Of a DNA stretch of 39,279 nt, positions 22,943 through 30,384 are shown piece by piece. Each line of letters opens with the position of its first letter. Positions within the stretch are counted from its first letter, which is position 1. This stretch comes from Clostridiales bacterium (GTDB lineage: Bacteria; Bacillota; Clostridia; Lachnospirales; Anaerotignaceae). The position numbers and the translations under genes were made by a program. The notes beneath the pieces were generated by a model. It searched no databases, was not told the origin of the DNA, and worked only from the letters and a program-made list of their open reading frames with translations. Location: contig JAGZLR010000018.1 in assembly GCA_018364635.1 (NCBI GenBank), forward strand, positions 1 through 39,279, in the 5' to 3' direction.

Positions 22943-23557
22943 ATGGAAATTTTTCTGTATCGCCATGGAAAAACAAAAGGAAATTTGCAAAAAAGATATA
23001 TTGGTGCAAAAACAGATGAACCTCTGTGTATGGAGGGATTAGAGGCAGCTCACAGCCAGATACATTATCCTGATGTGACAAAAGTATATGTGAGCCCTAT
23101 GCTAAGAGCTAGACAGACGGCTGCTATTCTTTTTCCAAATGCGAACCAAGTTATTGTAGAGGGCTTACAGGAAATGAATTTTGGAAGTTTTGAAGGCAAG
23201 AATTATAAAGATTTGGAAAAAGATAAAGCTTATGCTCTATGGGTGAAAAATCACTGTGTTGGCACTTGTCCTGAAGGTGAGGATATGAAAGAATTTATAG
23301 ACCGCTGTTCTTTGGCATTTTTGTCGATCATGGAGACTGAACTTTGTACAGAGGCACAGAAAGTGTATATCGTTGCTCATGGAGGAACGATTATGTCTAT
23401 TATGAGCGCTTTTTCAAAAGACCCTAGAGCGTATTTTCAGTGGTATATAGAAAATCTAGGCTGTTATAAAATAATGATCGAAAGAGAATTGTGGCAAAAA
23501 GAAAGAAAGTTTTTTGCAGAACAAACCTGTCAGGAGAATACAGGATGTTGTGGCTAA
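22943..23557 (+). CDS. cobC: Histidine phosphatase, probable alpha-ribazole phosphatase
   Basis: 204 residues of the phosphoglycerate-mutase-like histidine phosphatase family. H8 in YRHGKTKGN is the phosphorylated residue; the second part of the site is in VAHGGTIMSI, and SPMLRARQTA and EMNFGSFEGKNY are also typical. In B12 synthesis CobC removes phosphate from alpha-ribazole phosphate or adenosylcobalamin phosphate; the family is broad, so the role is inferred from context. The start at 22943 follows GGGGGAAAG; an upstream in-frame start at 22904 would run into the previous gene and lacks family similarity. It overlaps cbiB by 13 bases. Confidence 0.87.
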   Translation: MEIFLYRHGKTKGNLQKRYIGAKTDEPLCMEGLEAAHSQIHYPDVTKVYVSPMLRARQTAAILFPNANQVIVEGLQEMNFGSFEGKNYKDLEKDKAYALWVKNHCVGTCPEGEDMKEFIDRCSLAFLSIMETELCTEAQKVYIVAHGGTIMSIMSAFSKDPRAYFQWYIENLGCYKIMIERELWQKERKFFAEQTCQENTGCCG

Positions 23558-24501
23558 AAATATTGGTGGGGTATCTTATGGATCTCGTGATCGGAGACCC
23601 TAGATATATTCCCCATCCGGTGATAGGTATTGGAAAAATGATCTCTTTTATAGAAAGCAAACTGCGTCGATGTTTTCCAGACAGTAGACGTGGAGAGTTA
23701 GTTGCAGGTGCTGTATTGGCCATTCTTATCTGCATCGGGTCTTTTCTGGTACCATGGACAATTTTATATGGTTTGAACAATATAGATCCCCTGTTAGGAT
23801 TTTTGGGAGAATGTGTTATGTGTTTTCAAATTCTAGCGGTTAAATCCTTGCGGACAGAGACAATGAAAGTTTATCGGTGTTTATCAGAAGGCGATCTTAC
23901 AAAAGCAAGGGAAGCGGTTTCTATGGTTGTCGGCAGAGATACAGAGAGGCTGTCAGAGGCTGGTGTTGCAAAAGCTGCGGTAGAAACTATTGCGGAAAAC
24001 ACAAGCGATGGAATTATTGCACCACTTTTTTTTATGGCAATTGGCGGTGCTCCTTTAGGATTTTTATATAAAGCAATCAATACTATGGACAGTATGATTG
24101 GATACAAAAATGACAGATATCGTAACTTTGGAACGTTTGCAGCTCGTTTGGATGATGTTGTCAATTTTATACCTTCTAGGTTGTCTGCAATTCTACTCTT
24201 TTTGGCTTCTTATTTCTTGCGATTGGATTGGAAAAATGGAATTAGAATTTTTTTGAGAGATAGAAAGAATCATGCAAGCCCTAATTCTGGTCAGACAGAA
24301 TCTGTCTGCGCTGGTGTTTTAGATGTACAGTTAGCGGGAGATGCATGGTATTTTGGCCATTTAGTGAAAAAGAAGACCATAGGAGATGAGATTCGTTCTA
24401 TTGAAGCGGAAGATATCCGTAGGACAAATCATTTGATGTATGTGACTGCGATACTTGGTGTTTTTTTAGCCTGCGGTATCAATTTTTTGTTGGGAAGGTG
24501 A
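23545..24501 (+). CDS. cbiB: Adenosylcobinamide-phosphate synthase
   Basis: Membrane enzyme that attaches aminopropanol phosphate to adenosylcobyric acid. 318 residues from ATG 23545, which follows CAGGAG at 8 bases. The N-terminus LVGYLMDLVIGDPRYIPHPV is the family signature, followed by RDTERLSEAGVAKAAVETIAENTSDG, NTMDSMIGYKNDRYRNFG and the PNSGQTES block. Several membrane segments are visible. A longer frame from 23491 lies inside cobC and is unlikely. It works with CobD, which is encoded next. Confidence 0.94.
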   Translation: MLWLKILVGYLMDLVIGDPRYIPHPVIGIGKMISFIESKLRRCFPDSRRGELVAGAVLAILICIGSFLVPWTILYGLNNIDPLLGFLGECVMCFQILAVKSLRTETMKVYRCLSEGDLTKAREAVSMVVGRDTERLSEAGVAKAAVETIAENTSDGIIAPLFFMAIGGAPLGFLYKAINTMDSMIGYKNDRYRNFGTFAARLDDVVNFIPSRLSAILLFLASYFLRLDWKNGIRIFLRDRKNHASPNSGQTESVCAGVLDVQLAGDAWYFGHLVKKKTIGDEIRSIEAEDIRRTNHLMYVTAILGVFLACGINFLLGR

Positions 24502-24505
24502 AAAA

Positions 24506-25558
24506 ATGAAACTGATTCATGGTGGGGATACAGAAGGATTTTTTTTGAAGTATGGAAAAGAACCTATTGATTTTTCAGCGAATATCAATCCTTTTGGTCT
24601 GCCTGAGGGAGTTAAAAAAGCAGTAATTTCTGCACTTGATCATGCACAAAAATATCCAGACCCACTTTGCCGAAGATTGACAAAAGCTATTAGTGTTGCT
24701 GAAAGTGTGCCTGAGGAATGGATTTTATGCGGCAATGGTGCCGCAGATTTGATTTTCTGCCTTTGCCATGGTTTTCAGCCACAAAATGGTCTTGTCTTTG
24801 TGCCCACATTTGCAGAATATGCTCAGGCGTTGGGGCAAGCAGGATGTAAAGTGGAGCAAGTTTTACTGAAACGAGACCATGATTTTTGTTATGAGAATTG
24901 TCTGATTGAGCATGTGACACACAGGACAGATTTGGTTTTTCTTTGTAATCCGAATAATCCGACAGGTCTATGTGCGGAAAAGGATTTTTTACAGCGGCTC
25001 ATGGACCAATGTGACAAGACAGATACAATTCTTGTTGTGGATGAATGCTTTCTCTCGTTTGTACCAAATGCTTTTTCTATGAAAGAATTTGTTGGGAGAA
25101 AACAGAATCTTATAGTTTTAAAGGCTTTTACGAAATTATATGCAATGGCAGGGCTACGGTTAGGATATCTGCTGTGTTCCAATGAAAACTTGATAGAAAA
25201 AATACGATGTGCGACACAACCTTGGTCGGTATCTTCCCTGGCACAGGAAGCGGGGATTGCTGCCTTAAAGGAGAAAGCCTATATGGAAAGAAGCCTGCTT
25301 TTCATAGAAAGAGAACGTAAGTTTTTAAAAGAGGTGTTGAGAAAGGCTGGAGCATATGTATATGATTCTCAAGCTAATTTTATTTTTTTTCGATGGAAAG
25401 ATAATACACTCAAAGAAAAATTGTATAGAAAAGGAATTTTAATCCGTAGTTGTGAAAATTATCCTGGTCTGGATCATTGGGATTATAGAATTGCTGTGCG
25501 GACTGAAAAGGAAAACCGTCAACTGGAAAAAGCATTATTAGAAATCACATCAGACTGA
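24506..25558 (+). CDS. cobD: L-threonine-O-3-phosphate decarboxylase
   Basis: PLP enzyme that makes (R)-1-amino-2-propanol phosphate, the linker used by CbiB. 350 residues of the HisC-like aminotransferase fold: HGGDTEGF and IDFSANINPFGLP at the N-terminus, CGNGAADLIF, FLCNPNNPTG, VVDECFLSF and the Schiff-base Lys K210 in KAFTKLYAMAGLRLGY. The HGG start and ANINPFGLP favour CobD over histidinol-phosphate aminotransferase, as does the operon. No Zn-finger or kinase domain is fused. Confidence 0.92.
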   Translation: MKLIHGGDTEGFFLKYGKEPIDFSANINPFGLPEGVKKAVISALDHAQKYPDPLCRRLTKAISVAESVPEEWILCGNGAADLIFCLCHGFQPQNGLVFVPTFAEYAQALGQAGCKVEQVLLKRDHDFCYENCLIEHVTHRTDLVFLCNPNNPTGLCAEKDFLQRLMDQCDKTDTILVVDECFLSFVPNAFSMKEFVGRKQNLIVLKAFTKLYAMAGLRLGYLLCSNENLIEKIRCATQPWSVSSLAQEAGIAALKEKAYMERSLLFIERERKFLKEVLRKAGAYVYDSQANFIFFRWKDNTLKEKLYRKGILIRSCENYPGLDHWDYRIAVRTEKENRQLEKALLEITSD

Positions 25559-25570
25559 AAGGAACTGGAT

Positions 25571-27091
25571 ATGGCAAAGACAATTATGATACAAGGCACC
25601 ACTTCCAATGCTGGAAAAAGTTTTCTTGTGGCTGCGTTATGCCGTATTTTTCGGCAGGATGGCTTTAAAGTTGCACCATTTAAAAGCCAAAATATGGCGT
25701 TAAACAGTTATATTACAAAAGATGGATTAGAAATGGGACGAGCCCAAGTTATGCAGGCAGAAGCGGCGGGAATAGAGCCTTCTGTGTATATGAACCCAAT
25801 CCTGTTAAAACCAACGACAGATACTGGAAGTCAAGTAATTGTAAATGGTCATCCTATTGGTACGATGTCGGCAAAAGAGTATTTTCGGTACAAAAAAAAT
25901 TTAGTTGGTGAGATACAAAAAGCTTTTGATTTTCTAGCAGAACAGAACGATATTATTGTTTTAGAAGGGGCAGGCAGTCCTGCGGAGATTAATCTAAAGG
26001 AAAACGATATTGTCAATATGGGAATGGCAGCAATGGCCAACGCACCAGTTCTTCTTGCCGGAGATATCGACCGAGGTGGTGTGTTTGCAAGTTTATATGG
26101 TACAGTGGCTTTGATGGATGAGTGGGAAAAAAAACATTTGAAAGGCACTGTGATTAATAAGTTTCGTGGGGATTCTACGATTCTTCAGCCAGGGTTAAAA
26201 AGATTGGAAGTTCTTTGTAATGTTCCTGTTGTTGGCGTTATTCCCTATGGAGATGTTGATATAGACGATGAGGATTCTTTGTCAGAACGATTTGATCGGA
26301 GAAAAAAGTATGCATTGATTGATATTGCGGTGATTCGGCTGCCCAGAATTTCTAATTTTACTGATTTTAATCCGTTAGAGGAAGTAGAAAGTGTAGGAAT
26401 TCGGTATGTGAGCAGTCCGCAGGAGCTTGGAAGGCCGGATCTTATTCTACTTCCAGGAACAAAAAACACAATGAGTGATTTATTATGGATGAGGCAAAAT
26501 GGACTGGAAGTTGCAATTTTAAAGCTTGTGTCTACTGGTGTCCCTTTATTTGGTATTTGTGGAGGGTATCAGATGTTGGGTAGAGATATTTCAGATCCAG
26601 AATGCGTGGAAAATGGCGGAAAAATTTCTGGTATGGGTTTGTTGCCTGTGGATACTGTGTTTAGTCATAAAAAAGTGATGACACGAAAAAGAGCAGTGAT
26701 TCAACCGTTGACAGGCGTATATGCATCGCTTTCCAATATTCCTATAGAAGGCTATGAAATACATATGGGACAGACAGATGGGGAAAGTTGTCAGTCTTTT
26801 TCTAAAATGGAAGACGGAAAAGAAGATGGCGCCTGGACCGATTCTGTTGCAGGAACATATTTCCATGGTATTTTCGATCAGGATTTATTTCGCAGGAAGT
26901 TTGTTGCGCTTTTAATGGCACGAAAAGGGCTGTCAATAGAAGATATGAAGACAGAAGACCGTAAGGTGTATAAAGATCGACAATATGAAAAAATGGCTCA
27001 GATTGTGCGTAATCATATGGATATGGATTATATTTATCGGATTTTAGAAGAAGGTATTGGAGGTAAGGACCATGCGGCCCGAAGAGATTGA
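25571..27091 (+). CDS. cbiP: Cobyric acid synthase (CbiP/CobQ)
   Basis: ATP- and glutamine-dependent amidation of the b, d, e and g carboxylates. 506 residues, the usual length. N-terminal P-loop QGTTSNAGKSFLVAAL, then VAPFKSQNMALNSYIT, EGAGSPAEINL, and a C-terminal amidotransferase domain with the nucleophile in FGICGGYQMLG and the catalytic His in GTYFHGIFD. The start follows AAAGGA. It overlaps cbiC by 20 bases. Confidence 0.95.
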   Translation: MAKTIMIQGTTSNAGKSFLVAALCRIFRQDGFKVAPFKSQNMALNSYITKDGLEMGRAQVMQAEAAGIEPSVYMNPILLKPTTDTGSQVIVNGHPIGTMSAKEYFRYKKNLVGEIQKAFDFLAEQNDIIVLEGAGSPAEINLKENDIVNMGMAAMANAPVLLAGDIDRGGVFASLYGTVALMDEWEKKHLKGTVINKFRGDSTILQPGLKRLEVLCNVPVVGVIPYGDVDIDDEDSLSERFDRRKKYALIDIAVIRLPRISNFTDFNPLEEVESVGIRYVSSPQELGRPDLILLPGTKNTMSDLLWMRQNGLEVAILKLVSTGVPLFGICGGYQMLGRDISDPECVENGGKISGMGLLPVDTVFSHKKVMTRKRAVIQPLTGVYASLSNIPIEGYEIHMGQTDGESCQSFSKMEDGKEDGAWTDSVAGTYFHGIFDQDLFRRKFVALLMARKGLSIEDMKTEDRKVYKDRQYEKMAQIVRNHMDMDYIYRILEEGIGGKDHAARRD

Positions 27092-27692
27092 AAAGCGGAG
27101 TTTTGAGATCATTGAGCAAGAATTAGGAGATTTTCATCTGCCAGAAGAATATAAAAATGTCTACATGAGAGTGATTCATACAACGGCAGACTTTGATTAT
27201 ATCAAAAACCTAAAATTTTCTGATCATGCAGTGAAATTTGGTATCGACGCATTACAGCATGGTGCATCGATTGTTACGGATACCCAAATGGCGTATTCAG
27301 GTATCAATAAAAAAAGTTTGGAATTATTGGGTGGTCAGGCAATATGTTTTATGTCACAACCTAGTGTTGCAGCAGAAGCGAAAAAACGTGGTGCAACCAG
27401 AGCTATTGTCAGTATGGAACAGGCGGCGAAGTTAGAAGGCCCGGTGATTTTTGCGATTGGCAATGCACCAACAGCGTTACTTCGATTAAAGGAATTGATT
27501 TTAGAAAGAGAGATAAAACCTGCTCTTGTCATTGGTGTGCCTGTTGGGTTTGTTCATGTAGTGGAGAGCAAAGATGAGATTATGGACTGCGGTGTGCCAT
27601 ATATTGTTGCTTCTGGAAGAAAGGGCGGCAGTAATGTAGCGGCTGCTATCTGTAATGCTTTGATCTATGAGGCAGTAGGAAGAGTTCTATAA
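27072..27692 (+). CDS. cbiC: Cobalt-precorrin-8 methylmutase
   Basis: Moves the methyl group from C11 to C12 to give cobyrinate. 206 residues from ATG 27072, which is preceded by GGAGGTAAGG; a TTG start at 27057 would lie in that ribosome site. H36 in RVIHTTAD matches the catalytic His of CobH, and DALQHGASIVTDTQMAYSGI, SMEQAAK, FAIGNAPTALLRL and VGVPVGFVHVVESK are typical. It is the last operon gene, placed out of pathway order, and its 3' end overlaps the convergent PAP2 gene by 6 bases. Confidence 0.95.
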   Translation: MRPEEIEKRSFEIIEQELGDFHLPEEYKNVYMRVIHTTADFDYIKNLKFSDHAVKFGIDALQHGASIVTDTQMAYSGINKKSLELLGGQAICFMSQPSVAAEAKKRGATRAIVSMEQAAKLEGPVIFAIGNAPTALLRLKELILEREIKPALVIGVPVGFVHVVESKDEIMDCGVPYIVASGRKGGSNVAAAICNALIYEAVGRVL

Positions 27693-28178
27693 AATTATAG
27701 AGCCAATGCCATGGATTAATAAGCAGATAAAAATTGCGCCTACAATATCAGTAGCATAGTGTAATCCTAAAAAAATTCTGCCTATGCCTACTAACACTGA
27801 AATAAGAAAAAGAATAGTACCAAGGATAGGGTTAAGGTTATATATAGCAAGGCTAATAATGACGGCACTTGCTGTATGGCGGCTAGGGAAGGATTGACCG
27901 GACCCATGAGAGGAAAAGGGATGAATTGGCAGCTCATCAAATGGGCGTGGACGGTTGATGTGTGTTCGTATTACTGTGACAAATAGAAATGTTATCGTAG
28001 GGAGAGCTATATAGGAAAAAAGAAATGATTTTTTATTGAGGCACAGATAAAAGAAGCCTGACAGATAAAAAAATGCAATCAAAATAGGGGTACACTTCAT
28101 AAAAAGTAGAACGTATTTTCGAAAACAATTGTGTTTTTTTGTATATTGGTACAAAGCAGTCGATATTTTTTTATCCAT
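27687..28178 (-). CDS. PAP2-family membrane phosphatase
   Basis: 163 residues with about five hydrophobic segments and the three-part phosphatidic acid phosphatase 2 signature: motif 1 within RTHINRPRPFDEL, motif 2 PSRHTASA, and motif 3 GIGRIFLGLHYATDIV. These hold the Arg and His residues needed for catalysis. Likely substrates are lipid phosphates such as phosphatidic acid or undecaprenyl pyrophosphate; the sequence does not decide. The ATG follows GGAGGAC, and a promoter is visible. The stop codon lies within the end of cbiC on the other strand. Confidence 0.88.
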   Translation of the reverse strand: MDKKISTALYQYTKKHNCFRKYVLLFMKCTPILIAFFYLSGFFYLCLNKKSFLFSYIALPTITFLFVTVIRTHINRPRPFDELPIHPFSSHGSGQSFPSRHTASAVIISLAIYNLNPILGTILFLISVLVGIGRIFLGLHYATDIVGAIFICLLIHGIGSIIL

Positions 28179-28212
28179 GTGTCAGTCCTCCAAAATCAAA
28201 AAATTTTGTTTC

Positions 28213-28241
28213 AGTTTATCATAGAATGAAATAGGTGTAAA
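28213..28241 (-). promoter_or_regulatory. Promoter of the PAP2 gene
   Basis: Minus-strand TTTACA (28241-28236), 17-base spacer, TAAACT (28218-28213), about 35 bases before the start codon. The 300-base gap 28179-28482 otherwise holds only the xpt promoter and leader plus AT-rich sequence. Confidence 0.5.
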
Positions 28242-28366
28242 TGGAGAATAAAAATCGTTTATCATGATGATAATTTAGAAAAAAGTAGAGGTAAAATCGA
28301 AGATGTAAATTTTTGCAGATAAAAAAATCTTTCTTTACTTTTTTGTAGAAAATTGCTGGTAGTTTT

Positions 28367-28375
28367 GATATAATA
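28367..28375 (+). promoter_or_regulatory. Extended -10 promoter of xpt
   Basis: TGATATAAT (28367-28375) is a perfect extended -10 element; the -35 is poor. Transcription should start near 28382. Confidence 0.55.
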
Positions 28376-28379
28376 TCCA

Positions 28380-28444
28380 AAAACGTAAAGCATTCTGAAA
28401 TCAACAGATTTAAGGATGTTGGAAATAGCCGAGAAGGACGTTTT
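28380..28444 (+). promoter_or_regulatory. Structured leader of xpt, unknown class
   Basis: AAAACGT (28380-28386) is complementary to ACGTTTT (28438-28444), which continues into a run of seven T. The enclosed 51 bases hold a hairpin, CATTC/GGATG with an inner AAATC/GATTT stem (28391-28418). The closing helix plus T-run looks like a terminator, so this may be an attenuator. The conserved core of the purine riboswitch is absent. Confidence 0.4.
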
Positions 28445-28482
28445 TTTCGGTTTAGTTTAATTATATTTTTTGGAGGAATATC

Positions 28483-29084
28483 ATGAGACTGCTGGAAGAA
28501 AGAATTAGAAGAGACGGCATTATAAAAGAGGGAAATGTACTGAAAGTAGACAGTTTTTTAAATCATCAAATGGATATTCAATTATTTAATGAAATAGGAA
28601 AAGAGTTTAAAAGACTATTTTCAGACTGTCAGATCAATAAAATTCTTACAATAGAAGCGAGTGGCATAGGAATTGCCTGTATCGTAGCGCAGCATTTTAA
28701 CGTGCCGGTTGTGTTTGCAAAAAAACACAGAGTATTAACATTGATGGAGAAGTTTATAGCACAAAAATCCAATCTTTTACTCATAAAAAAGTATATGATG
28801 TGATTGTCTCTAAAAAGTATTTGGGGCCACAGGATAGAGTGTTGATTATTGATGATTTTCTTGCTAATGGATGTGCTTTAGAGGGTTTGATTGAGCTTAC
28901 TAGGAGTGCAGGCGCCTTGGTTGAAGGAATTGGTATCTGTGTAGAAAAAGGATTTCAAAGAGGAGGAGACAAAATTCGGTCTATGGGAGTTAGGCTGGAA
29001 TCTTTAGCCATCATTGATGGAATGGACGCTGCGACAGGTACAGTAGAGTTTAGAGATGAAGTTCCTAATGCAATAAGCTGTTAA
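28483..29084 (+). pseudogene. xpt: Xanthine phosphoribosyltransferase, broken by a one-base frameshift
   Basis: Joins xanthine to PRPP to make XMP. The first part (28483 onward) begins MRLLEERIRRDGIIKEGNVL and runs through ILTIEASGIGIACIVAQ to VPVVFAKK. In the other frame the protein continues without damage: QSINIDGEVYSTKIQSFTHK, then VYDVIVSKKYL, the PRPP motif VLIIDDFLANGCAL and GICVEKGFQ. The break falls in a run of seven A (28719-28725), where an eighth A would restore a 200-residue protein close to the usual length of about 190. No other defect is visible. It could be a sequencing error, a recent mutation or slippage. The GGAGG ribosome site is intact. Confidence 0.88.
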
Positions 29085-29108
29085 ATTGATTGAAAGCTAT
29101 TTATTTGT

Positions 29109-29138
29109 AGCCCAGCTGAAAAAAAGTTGGGCTTTTTT
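29109..29138 (+). terminator. Intrinsic terminator after xpt
   Basis: AGCCCAGCT (29109-29117) pairs with AGTTGGGCT (29125-29133) with one G-T pair, then a run of T. Confidence 0.88.
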
Positions 29139-29343
29139 GTATAGTTTTTACAAAAATATAGGGGCTTTTATTTCTTGCCTCCATAGGAATGGGAGAATGA
29201 TTTTTGTCTTTTGCCATATATATTCTATAAGATAGAAATTTAACAATAATGTGACACAAAAATAACAGAAAAGTATGGAATTTCATTGTCAAATATTTAT
29301 CTTTCTTTTTCTATAAATATGTATTATATTTTTCACAGGACCG

Positions 29344-29405
29344 TTCTTAAGGATAAACAATTTTTTGTGAGAAAGGTTGAAAAGTAGCTAAATAGGTGCT
29401 ATAGT
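29344..29405 (+). promoter_or_regulatory. nfnA promoter with an upstream element shared with the rny leader
   Basis: TTGAAA (29377-29382), 17-base spacer, TATAGT (29400-29405). Directly upstream, TTCTTAAGG (29344-29352) and AGAAAGGTT (29370-29378) repeat, with nearly the same spacing, the pair found at 6322-6330 and 6347-6355 in front of rny. The stretch 29139-29343 is AT-rich with no gene seen. The leader 29412-29538 holds a small hairpin (GGACA/TGTCC, 29448-29469) and two copies of AGGTTCAT (29415, 29499). Confidence 0.65.
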
Positions 29406-29538
29406 AACGATGATAGGTTCATAGATTACTTTTTGTATTTAGAAGTAGGACAAAAAAGATAGGCTGTCCATTTTCTAACAAAGTGAGCTTGTAAAGTCAG
29501 GTTCATCTAAAAATTTATTTATGAGGGGAGAAATAGAT

Positions 29539-30384
29539 GTGTATAAAATTGTTACAAAAAAACAACTCAACCCTGCGGTAACCCTTCTTGAAGTGGAAGC
29601 TCCTTTTATCGCAAAGAAAGCAAAAGCTGGACAATTTATTATTTTTCGGATTGATGAGTTCGGTGAAAGAGTGCCGTTGACAATTGCTGATACAGATGCT
29701 GAGCGCGGCACGGTGACTATAATTTTTCAGGCTGCTGGAAAAAGCACAATGATGCTTGCTCAAATGGAAGAAGGAGATTTTATATTAGATTTCGTAGGCC
29801 CTCTGGGAAAGCCGACAGAGATCGAAGGATATAAAAGTGTATGTGTAGTAGGTGGTGGTGTTGGATGCGCCATTGCTTATCCTTCTGCGAAGGCATTTTT
29901 TAAAAATGGTGCCAGAGTGGATATGATTGCTGGTTTTAAAACAAAGGATATTGTTATTTTGGAAGATGAGATGGAAAAAGTAAGTACAAATTTTTATCTG
30001 ACAACTGATGATGGTAGCTATAAAGAAAAAGGATTTGTAACAGATAAATTAAAAAGCCTCATTGAAGCCGGTAACCAATATGATTTAGTTGTTGCGATTG
30101 GGCCAATTCCAATGATGAAATTTGTTTCAAAACTGACAAAAGAATATGGTATAAAGACTATAGTCAGCCTAAACCCAATTATGATTGATGGCACAGGAAT
30201 GTGCGGAGGCTGCCGCGTGATTGTTGGTGGCGAAACAAAGTTCGCTTGTGTAGACGGTCCAGATTTTGATGGCCATCAGGTAGATTTTGATGGTTTAATG
30301 AAGAGGAATTCTTTCTATAAAGCAGAGGAAGAAGAAGGAAGAAATCATGTTTGCAGACTTACAGGAGGTGTTCGCCATGCCTAA
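29539..30384 (+). CDS. nfnA: NADH-dependent ferredoxin:NADP+ oxidoreductase subunit A
   Basis: The small subunit of the electron-bifurcating Nfn complex, which couples NADPH oxidation to reduction of NAD+ and ferredoxin (reversible). 281 residues: N-terminal FAD-binding barrel (AGQFIIFRIDEFGERVPLTIAD), NAD-binding part (CVVGGGVGCAIAYP, AIGPIPMMK) and a C-terminal [2Fe-2S] site with C222, C225 (MCGGC) and C237; D217 just before could be the fourth ligand. The start chosen is GTG 29539, 8 bases after GAGGGGAG; the ATG at 29521 has no ribosome site and precedes the family's usual YKIV start. It overlaps nfnB by 8 bases. Confidence 0.9.
   Translation: MYKIVTKKQLNPAVTLLEVEAPFIAKKAKAGQFIIFRIDEFGERVPLTIADTDAERGTVTIIFQAAGKSTMMLAQMEEGDFILDFVGPLGKPTEIEGYKSVCVVGGGVGCAIAYPSAKAFFKNGARVDMIAGFKTKDIVILEDEMEKVSTNFYLTTDDGSYKEKGFVTDKLKSLIEAGNQYDLVVAIGPIPMMKFVSKLTKEYGIKTIVSLNPIMIDGTGMCGGCRVIVGGETKFACVDGPDFDGHQVDFDGLMKRNSFYKAEEEEGRNHVCRLTGGVRHA

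Noticed and set aside
28376..28482. Purine (guanine) riboswitch in front of xpt
   Set aside because: The TATAAT here is the promoter -10. The conserved GTTTCTACC-type core and the paired P2/P3 loops of the purine aptamer are not present.
28800..29084. Independent 94-residue phosphoribosyltransferase gene
   Set aside because: It is the C-terminal half of xpt after the one-base shift; the ATG is an internal codon and has no ribosome site.
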